NCBI GenBank assembly: GCA_027704905.1
Contig: CM051007.1
Coordinates: 16,354,686 to 16,418,685 of the forward strand
Length of the DNA stretch: 64,000 bases
Source of the DNA: Muraenolepis orangiensis
Taxonomy: Eukaryota > Chordata > Actinopteri > Gadiformes > Muraenolepididae
Reading direction: 5' to 3'
Positions 56,615 through 64,000 of the stretch are shown here, piece after piece (within the stretch, counting starts at the first letter, position 1; each line of letters begins with the position of its first letter). A model generated the notes under the pieces. It was not told the DNA's origin, did no database searches, and saw nothing but the letters and a program-made list of their open reading frames with translations. Made by a program: the position numbers and the translations under genes.

Positions 56615-57304
56615 CTACGGAGGACTCGTCCTGCACTGACTCAGCACCTCCTCCATCTTCTTCTGGATATCCTGCACCCTCTTAGTCCACTTCTGGGCCA
56701 CCTCCTCCTCGTCATCCTCTGTGACCACCGTGTAGGCCATGAGCGCAACCAGGCCCTTGTGGAAGAGGAGGCGCAGGTGAGAGCAGCGGTGCTGCATGAT
56801 GTTGCGGTCGCGGTCGCAGTGCTCCAGGTACACCAGCAGGAGGTGCCGGCCGTACACGTTTGTTATGCCCATCACGCCATGGTAGAAGACTTCGAGGCTC
56901 ATGTCCGACTTGTCCCGCTTGTAGATCTTCTGGAACTCGTCCATGTGGCGGCCGGCGGCATCCGGGTCCTTCTTCGCCCGGGCCACCATGTTGGCGAAGG
57001 CGTCATACTGGTGCTTGATGAACTCCTCGCACTTGCCAAAGGTCTCGTAGACTTCGTTGATCTGGATCTGCCGGAGACACTGGAGGTTCTTCTCCGAGAT
57101 GGTCTCCAGCTGGCCGTGCAGCTCCTGGAAGTCCTTGTCCATGGGGTGGGACTCGTCGTCCAGGAGGCCCTTACGCACCACCCGGACCAGGGAGGACACG
57201 ATGCCGAAGAGGGGGTTGATGGAGGAGGCGAAGGAGGCGATCTTCTCCACGCAGTTCAACACTTCGCCGATCGCCGTCTTCGTCGCCTGAGCAGCATCCG
57301 CCAT
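56615..57304 (-). CDS. Rapunzel-family protein, 229 aa, intact
   Basis: Teleost family named after zebrafish rapunzel, a gain-of-function fin and bone overgrowth mutant; the molecular activity is unsettled. The start MADAAQATK at 57302-57304 is preferred because the in-frame extension ends at an acceptor (TCTACAG, 57368-57370) and would be leader sequence. Family hallmarks: INPLFGIVSSLVRVV, a central helix with EEFIKHQYDAFANMV, DMSLEVFYHGVMG, VYGRHLLLVYLEHCDR, and LFHKGLVALMAYTVVTEDDEE. No signal peptide is apparent. One uninterrupted coding exon, as is common in this family, with at least one upstream leader exon implied. Which rpz paralogue this is cannot be said. Confidence 0.88.
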   Translation of the reverse strand: MADAAQATKTAIGEVLNCVEKIASFASSINPLFGIVSSLVRVVRKGLLDDESHPMDKDFQELHGQLETISEKNLQCLRQIQINEVYETFGKCEEFIKHQYDAFANMVARAKKDPDAAGRHMDEFQKIYKRDKSDMSLEVFYHGVMGITNVYGRHLLLVYLEHCDRDRNIMQHRCSHLRLLFHKGLVALMAYTVVTEDDEEEVAQKWTKRVQDIQKKMEEVLSQCRTSPP

Positions 57305-57370
57305 GGCTCCTGCTTCACAGCCGCTCAGCTGCCGTTTACTTCGAGAACTGGAAGTGTGGCTTAGAGTCTG

Positions 57371-58893
57371 TAGACAGAACAGAACACATACACAGTGGTG
57401 CATTGGTTTTCTTCCTTGTAAGTAGGCCTATTTCAAACAATCGAAAATTAAAGGAATACTTTGACAGTTTTCAACCAGGTATGTTTTTGTACAATGTGGG
57501 TAGTGTATGAAAATGAACAATGATCAATTCCCCTCCATTTGAACAGCATTCAGTTTCACTTGAAAAATAAAAACATGTAGGAATTAATTAAATTAATATG
57601 CCAATTTACTTAATAGCTAAACATATTGTTATAAAAAACAACGCTATCTTTGTTCCAAATATTAAGATAAAATATCTATGTATTTGACATACCCAAGCAA
57701 CTACTGCAGATGCCAAAGATCCTCGACCTGTCTGAATCACTGCAGTGTTATCCGATCAGTTCTTCTGATCGTTTTATATGTGTGGCAGGCAGAGTTGGTG
57801 GGTAAGTGTACCGTGCCATCAACTGGCAAATTCCAGCTCTCTCCTTCCAATTTGGCAGTTATCCCAGTGCTGATCACTGCCCTGAACATGTTGAGCATGT
57901 CCACAGAGACAACGCTTGTTAACAAAGGTTTTTAGTTTCGAGTGGGCTTATCCGATTCCATGTTTTTTTCTTTCATTAAAAAGCTGCATACATGCATTCA
58001 TACAGAATGATGAATTGTATGCAATATAACTAATTATTTATTATTACGTTTTTTGATTGTTCAAAAGTACTTTTTTGGAATGATTTATTGAGATCCTCTC
58101 CCATTCAATTTTCTGAAACAAAAATCAACAATTGATGTAGCAAGCCATAAGCACCAAGGGTGTTTCTTTGCCTCTCCTTAGTGCCTAAGGAACCAAACAA
58201 CCAATAACACCTGATGACTAGGGAACAAGGCCTGATGTTTATACTGCACTTCTCCTATTTAACTATTAGTAACTGTTAATTTGAACTGCCTGTAATTGGC
58301 ATGAAGTAAAGTAGTTGTAACTGGAGGCCAACACTTGGAGCTATTCAAATATCAGCTAATAGTAAAGCCACAGTATGTGTTTACTAAATTACAAATATGC
58401 AAGTAATGTAGTACCAGTACCAACAACTTGGTGATCCATAAATTCTAAAATCATGATTTGTATTTGCCATATGCAACAAGTACAATGGAACGCTTACTAC
58501 CCATTCCCTCCCGCAGTATGAATTTTCTATAACACTACTCAAAAAATACAGCACACAGTAAATCTCTGTTCAATAGTTCAACAGTTACCTTTCCTGTTCA
58601 ACCACTTTCTAAAGTTATAGTACTATCATCATGAGCATTACTGCATAAACTACTCCATAAGTGAAGAGTGAATTAAAGGAATTTTCACCCTAACAATATA
58701 ATATTGTATATTCTAAAAGCTGTTTATTGTACTTACTCTTGAAGAGTTTGAAATATTCTGCAACAGTTTCGGCGGCTTGAGACGGTGGTGGGAGACTCAA
58801 TAGTAGAATCTACCAAAGGGGAATTCTGTAACCCAAAAAATGAAGCACATACACTCATTTGATGTTGGCCTATTTTGAACACGACCTCTAGCC
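57371..58893. other. Upstream of the rapunzel-family gene
   Basis: AT-rich sequence that should contain the leader exon(s) and promoter. Apart from a LINE tail at 58455-58515 nothing is recognised. A weak plus-strand frame at 57,678-57,935 has no known motif. Confidence 0.45.
58455..58515 (-). mobile_element. LINE 3'-tail fragment, reverse
   Basis: ATTTGCCATATGCAACAAG then CATTCCCTCCCGCAGTATG: the reverse of the tails at 28840 and 47577. Confidence 0.6.
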
Positions 58894-60782
58894 CAGTGAT
58901 TCCCAACCGAGGGTACGCGGACCCCTAGGGGTACGTGATGGGATTGCAGGAGGTACGTAGAAAGATTAGGGATTTATTAAAATATATCTATATTATTATT
59001 ATGTAAAAAAATTAACACATTTTTGCAATGCTTAGCAACCTAAGACCCACGTAATGAAACCGCGAAACGAAACCTGCGATGCGGTCTGTGAGACGGCTGG
59101 TGGCACTCGTGCTCATAACTCTGGAAAATGGATGCATGGTTGGGCAGCGTTAAACGCACTAATACCGGTAGCGTCGCTACGGAACCGGGTGAGCCCAGTG
59201 AAAAGAAGAAAAAGTGGACAAGACCAAACACCGGCAGTTCAGTGACAAATCCATTGTTTATGGATTTACTTGTACATCTGTTGATCCACCGCAGCCACAG
59301 TTGTTTTTTTGCTGCGAAGTGCTGGCAAATAATTCAATGAAGCCAGCAGCCCACCTGCAGCGGCACCAGAGCACCAAACACGCCGGGAATGTCGGTAAAA
59401 CGGAGGACTTTTTCAAACGAAAACTGTCCGAATTCAAGTCATGTCAGACTACATTAAAGAAAGCGGCAAGTGTGTCTAGCAAAGCAGTGGAGGCATCCTA
59501 TGCTGTGGCATTACTTGTGGCCAAGTAAAAAAAACCACATTCAATTGCAGAAGTAGCCATTTTGGCTGAAACTATGCTGGACCAGAAAGCAGCAGACGTG
59601 CTGAAAACCGTTCCATTATCGAACAACACAATCTGCCGCAGGATCGATGACATGTCCACTAATATTGTTGGACAGGTGGTGAATAAAATTAAAAGAGCCG
59701 GTCAGTTCGCTCTACAGTTGGATGAAATGACGGATGTGAGTGGGGAGGCTCAGCTCCTGGCCTTTGCGCGTTATGCTGAAGAGTCTGACATACATGAGCA
59801 TATTTTGCAACAGGACTATTTGTGTGGACAGACAACTGGCTAAGAAATATTTCAGGTGATTGACAGCTTTTTCAAAGAAAACAATCTTGAGTGGAAATCC
59901 TGTAGTCACATCTGTACCGACGGCGCAGCTGCGATGACGGGGAAAGTGCGTGGGTTGCATGGACGTGTGATGAAGGTAAACCCCGAAATGAAGTGGAATC
60001 ACTGCATTATCCACCGGGAGGCTCTCGCCAGTAAAAGGATGAGACCCGAGTTAAGTGCTGTCATGGACGACGCAGTTAAGGTGATTCATTTCATTCAGTC
60101 CAGACCTACGAATAACCGACTATTTCAAACTCTGTGTCAAGACAGTGGGGCAAAGCATGGGCAGCTACTGCTTCAGACAGACGTCCGTAGGTTGTCGCAT
60201 GGCAAAACACTATCCAGGCTGTTTGAACTTTGCACTGAGGTGTCTGCTTTGTTCTCTGATCGTGGGCAAAAGATGGCATATGCTGAAAAGTCACTGACAG
60301 AGTTTTGATGTGATGTTGCAAAGGAGTATCCAGAGCTGGGGAAATGTGCATTGAATGAACTCTTGCCTTTTGGATCTACCTATATGTGTGAAGTTACCTT
60401 CTCGGCCCTGACTCACATCAAAACCAAGCAGAGGAACAGACTGAATGTGGAGAGCAGCCTAGTGACGGCTGTGGCCACACTGCCCCCAGAACTATCAAAG
60501 CTTATGAAAGATAAGCAAGCTCAAGTGTCTCATTAAAAGCTCTAGTGACTTAATAAAATATGTTAAATATATATATTATTATATTATATTTTATTGTATT
60601 CTATTTGATCTTGTTTTGTTCTAGTGTGGTTGCTGTTGTTGTTGTTGCTGCTGTTCTTGTACTTGCACTGTTTACACAGTTTATACTACTGTTATTGTTG
60701 TTCTATTGCACTATTCTATGTTGAGTTGTGGGCAGAGCCTCATATGCATGCACGCACCTGTTCATGTGGTTGGGAACCACTG
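58894..60782 (+). mobile_element. hAT transposon with perfect 8-bp target duplication, coding region decayed
   Basis: Terminal repeats CAGTGATTCCCAACC (58894) and GGTTGGGAACCACTG (ending 60782), flanked on both sides by CTCTAGCC (58886-58893 and 60783-60790). The plus strand carries transposase pieces in order: HLQRHQSTKHAG (zinc-binding end), LQLDEMTDVSGEAQLLAFARY, CTDGAAAMTGKVRG, WNHCIIHREALASK, and the C-terminal PFGSTYMCEVTFSAL. This is the SCAND3/ZBED5-like hAT type. At least three premature stops and an internal loss make it dead. Confidence 0.93.
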
Positions 60783-61574
60783 CTCTAGCCAATGCTATGC
60801 AGGCCTTAAAGTGTATGTCACGGGGTGGGATGGGACCATGATTGACTGGAGCCACCACAGCTGGAACGGGTTATTTAATTTACAGCCTAGAATGGGATAG
60901 GCTGAATTCCCTTTAAGATAAGGTGGCCAGATTTTCTAAATTAAAACCGGGGACATTTTGAGTTTTGCGGTCAATATATCATTAACATATCCAATTTTCT
61001 TCACTTTTAAAGAAAAAAGGGGGACAATTCTGGTTCAATGTAATTCGAAAATGTTAACTGTTGTGCTGTAATAAACTGATGTGTAGACATACTGATACAA
61101 CTGTGTACTAACTAATTACCATAAATGCACTAACTAATTAATGAAATCTTTCCGAAAATCTGATTTCAATACCATGGTAAGTGCGGAGTAAAGTATTAAC
61201 TCACTTATTGAGTTTTCCATAGTTAATAACAAAACATTTTCAAACTACATAGGTTATAGCCTCAAGTTTATTTGATAATTAACATATGTACAAGATATAT
61301 AGAGACAACAGACAAGTAACACTAGCAGAATGACACACTATCAAAGACACTTCAACAGAGAGACACAACTGTCAAACACAATATGACAGACACACTGGGA
61401 CAAACAGATAAAACAAAGCCAGAACTGTCCCATCTGTATCTGTCCTGGTATTCTGGATGGAATAAGATCAAAAGAGAACATGAGAAAAGGAAAATACTGA
61501 GATAATACATGTAAAATACTTAACAATATAATAAATAAGATGAGATTTCTAAGTACATAAAAACTTCTACTAAC
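60783..61574. other. Between hAT elements; possible left end of the next one
   Basis: From about 60,921 (AAGGTGGCCAGATTTTC then AACCGGGGACATTTTG) the sequence looks like a transposon terminus, probably the 3' end of the element carrying the transposase at 61575-63590. No terminal-repeat partner is in the window. Confidence 0.4.
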
Positions 61575-63590
61575 CTAATCTCTGTACTTTTCAGAAGAGT
61601 GAATTTTCTTTAAGATTGCTTTGTCTTTGGCCAGCTTCTCCATGAACTCCTGGCAGGGGAAGTTGAAGTTTGTTTTCACAACAAGCATGGCCTTGATGGT
61701 AGGAATAGTGAACCTATTTCTTGCTGCTGTCCATACATCATTCATTTGGGAGAACACTCTTTCAACTGGTGCATTACTCCCAGGTAGGCACATAACCACC
61801 GACGCTAACCTTGCCAGGTTATTGAATGGGATTTCGTTGTCTTGGAAGTGGGTAACCACCTTGCTCCATCTGTGATTAAGCGGTGTCTCAGATTCTTTCC
61901 ACTCTTCAAGTGTTCCTCCCTTCAGGAACTCATGCAGGCCAGTGACCTCATCAAACAATTCATCCTCATTGATCTTGACATTGGGGCATTTTTCTTGCAG
62001 TGTGGCCGCTGCCTTCTGAATCTCTTCACGCTGAGGTTGCCTTTTCAGAAGGAGACAATGCAAATCCTTGAGATCATCTGTGTGCTTTCCCCATGCTTGC
62101 AAGTAGTTGACAGCTGTAGTGAAGAATGATTGGGATGTTTTGAGAAAGCTCGCTTTTTTCATTGCTCCATTTTCCTCCAGTTCTCTCAGAAGCCCTCGGA
62201 CCAAAACTGGAATGAAGTTATCGTCACTTCTTGCAGTCAACTTTGCCTCAAAGCTTTTCAATATTGCAGCTGACTCCACAGCACAGCGGTCTTGGCCTTC
62301 AAGCATTTTGATTGTGTCACTGAATATGGACAGGTTTCCATGGACAAAGGCCAGCCAAAGTTCAGTCAGAGGATCTTGGAATATTTTTTGCAGGACAGCT
62401 GGGCACTTTTCTTCAGAGAGGAAAAATGATTTCAAGGGCAAATACATTTTCAGCACTCTCTCTAGAGCTGGGAGCATAGACAACCAGCGAACATTGCAGT
62501 GTCTTAAGATGTTATGGTACTCCTGGCCAACAAACTCACAAAAGCCCTTTAGTCTTTCTACTCTGACGGTGAAAATGTGAAAATAACCAAATATCTTTGT
62601 AAGAAGGTACTCAACATCAAGGGGAATCATATCCAAAGCTGTTCTGGCCGTGTTATGAATAATGTGTGCAGGGCAACCTAAGCCAATGACCTCCCGCTGC
62701 AGAGCATTTTTAACTTTGGTATGGACATTGACCCTCCCCAGTCTATTCAGTCCTCCAAAATTTGTATTTGTGTTGTCAGCAGAGAATGCCACAACTTTGT
62801 TTTCCAGGTTGAATTTTTGGATAACACCAAGGACCTCAGCTGCAATTTCCTCTGCTGTTTCTCCTTTGAGTTCAACAAAATCGAGTAGTTTTGTTTCCAC
62901 TGATGTGCTATCATGTATCTTACAATATCTTACTAATATTGGCAGCAGCTTTACATGTCCATGATTGGATGCATCAATGGACAGAGACACAAATTCCACC
63001 TGGTCTAGGTCCTGTGTTACCAAGGTAGTTGCCCATGGTGCTAACACGTTACTCACTATGGCATCGCATTTTGTCCTAGCACATGTAAATTTTGATTCAT
63101 AAAGCTTCCTTGTCAGTTGTGCTGTGCAATCCATAGATCTGAAACTATGATTGTGTCGCAAAGTGTGGTATGCAAAGACAGCTTCCTGCACAGCTAGATC
63201 GTATTCTTCCTGGGAAGGGTCTACCTTCTTGAAGAATGTGGTGACAGAGGGCACACCAGCACGGGCAATGAGAGAGGCTTTATGCTTTTTTGTCTGTTGA
63301 TGTTCTATTACTGCTGTTCTTCCTCCACTGGCAACTGAAAATGTTGAATTACAAATGGTACAGTAAACCATTGTATCATCTTGACCACCTGGGCGTATGA
63401 ATGAAAATTCTTTCCTCATATTGTCATTTAAGTGACATTTTCGTTTCTTGGAAAGAGCCATTGCACATTTTTTTCTGCTCTTTGTCACTATCCTTGTATA
63501 CTCTTCGTACTCTGTTAACTTTTTCTTCCCCTCCAAACTTTCTCCCTTTTCTTCTTTCTTCCTTTCCTTCTCTTCCTCACTATTGTACAA
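61575..63590 (-). CDS. Uninterrupted hAT-family transposase, 671 aa
   Basis: Predicted DNA transposase or domesticated derivative, nuclear. Features: a Lys/Glu-rich start; a BED-like finger (YCTICNSTF..HQQTKKHK, about residues 79-103); catalytic-core signatures SLSIDASNHGHVK (first Asp) and FSADNTNTNFGG (second Asp), then LGCPAHIIHNTARTAL; and the C-terminal hAT dimerization region (NLARLASVVMCLPGSNAPVERVFSQMN). The in-frame MALSKKRK at 63461 is an alternative start just before the finger. No stop or frameshift occurs in 671 codons, unlike every other transposon here. The exact hAT subfamily is not assigned. Confidence 0.85.
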   Translation of the reverse strand: MYNSEEEKERKKEEKGESLEGKKKLTEYEEYTRIVTKSRKKCAMALSKKRKCHLNDNMRKEFSFIRPGGQDDTMVYCTICNSTFSVASGGRTAVIEHQQTKKHKASLIARAGVPSVTTFFKKVDPSQEEYDLAVQEAVFAYHTLRHNHSFRSMDCTAQLTRKLYESKFTCARTKCDAIVSNVLAPWATTLVTQDLDQVEFVSLSIDASNHGHVKLLPILVRYCKIHDSTSVETKLLDFVELKGETAEEIAAEVLGVIQKFNLENKVVAFSADNTNTNFGGLNRLGRVNVHTKVKNALQREVIGLGCPAHIIHNTARTALDMIPLDVEYLLTKIFGYFHIFTVRVERLKGFCEFVGQEYHNILRHCNVRWLSMLPALERVLKMYLPLKSFFLSEEKCPAVLQKIFQDPLTELWLAFVHGNLSIFSDTIKMLEGQDRCAVESAAILKSFEAKLTARSDDNFIPVLVRGLLRELEENGAMKKASFLKTSQSFFTTAVNYLQAWGKHTDDLKDLHCLLLKRQPQREEIQKAAATLQEKCPNVKINEDELFDEVTGLHEFLKGGTLEEWKESETPLNHRWSKVVTHFQDNEIPFNNLARLASVVMCLPGSNAPVERVFSQMNDVWTAARNRFTIPTIKAMLVVKTNFNFPCQEFMEKLAKDKAILKKIHSSEKYRD

Positions 63591-64000
63591 TGTCTTTGCT
63601 TCTTTATCTTTATTCCGGTTTTTCCCTTCTCATTCTGTTCTTCCTCTCTGATATTTAAAAAGAGATAGTACATTATTAGATACACTTGGGTTAACAGTCA
63701 CATTGTTTTTGTCAATTTATAAATTTCATTCTGCTACTCCATTGAACCACTGATTCAACTTACCCCAAGGCCCATGGTTCACTTTTCCCCATAGCCACCA
63801 TTTTAGAAAAAATAGCCTAGCTTAAAAATTCAGTCATCTTTATCTTAATGATTCACATGGTTTAATACGCTGCCAACACATCAACATATACAATAATATA
63901 TGTTTTTAAACCTGGATACATTTTGTTTGACATGACAGCCGATATAGCTGACATCTAGAAAATGTACTTTGACAAGCAAAAAACGTTTTTTTGTAAAAAT
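63591..64000. other. Right edge, upstream of the transposase
   Basis: AT-rich, no recognised feature. Any transposon terminal repeat on this side is beyond the window. Confidence 0.5.

Noticed and set aside
57678..57935. 85-codon plus frame upstream of the rapunzel-family gene, with an overlapping minus frame
   Set aside because: Some coding-like composition, but no motif, splice partner or homologue recognised; possibly repeat debris.

Overview
This is ordinary vertebrate nuclear DNA: spliced genes with GT-AG introns, long CA/GT, GA and AT microsatellites, tRNA-derived SINEs, and LINE and hAT elements. A rapunzel-family gene (a ray-finned-fish family), fish-type SINEs and Rex/L2-like LINE debris point to a teleost. 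The species cannot be named from the sequence. All recognised host genes are on the minus strand. There is no bacterial, CRISPR or operon-like system.

Layout: 410-19,210 holds the N-terminal ~1,708 codons of a KMT2B (MLL-family) histone H3K4 methyltransferase gene. It runs from the ATG with its menin- and LEDGF-type motifs, through CXXC, PHD1-3 and a degenerate bromodomain region, to the first part of the extended PHD. FYRN/FYRC and SET lie beyond base 1. I resolved 20 coding exons with consistent phases. Its introns carry a 36-bp minisatellite, a decayed LINE, a SINE, hairpins and a large palindrome. 20,315-22,970 is a four-exon C2H2 zinc-finger/AT-hook gene of unknown identity whose last repeat unit lies broken downstream of its stop. 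24,007-30,330 is a complete ndufv1 (complex I 51-kDa subunit). 31,276-38,695 is a complete HCN-type pacemaker channel gene with almost no C-terminal tail. A possible divergent first exon is at 39,060-39,154.

39,300-64,000 is transposon-rich. Two inverted copies of one hAT family (39,329-40,813 and ~45,437-46,742) bracket LINE debris and the 3' end of a cytosolic phospholipase A2 gamma-like gene (44,217-54,556). That gene looks like a pseudogene: the catalytic-serine exon is not found (a nested hAT sits in the intron where it belongs), one splice acceptor reads AT instead of AG, and there is a frameshift before the last exon. 56,615-57,304 is an intact rapunzel-family gene. 58,894-60,782 is a dead hAT with a perfect 8-bp target-site duplication, and 61,575-63,590 is an uninterrupted 671-codon hAT transposase.

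The host genes belong to unrelated pathways (chromatin, respiration, excitability, lipid signalling, a fish-specific factor). I see no coordinated system. The observations most worth following are the decay of the phospholipase gene with its duplicated phase-1 exons, the intact hAT transposase, the kmt2b splice-site duplication and coding repeats, the broken zinc-finger unit, and introns built mostly from microsatellite.
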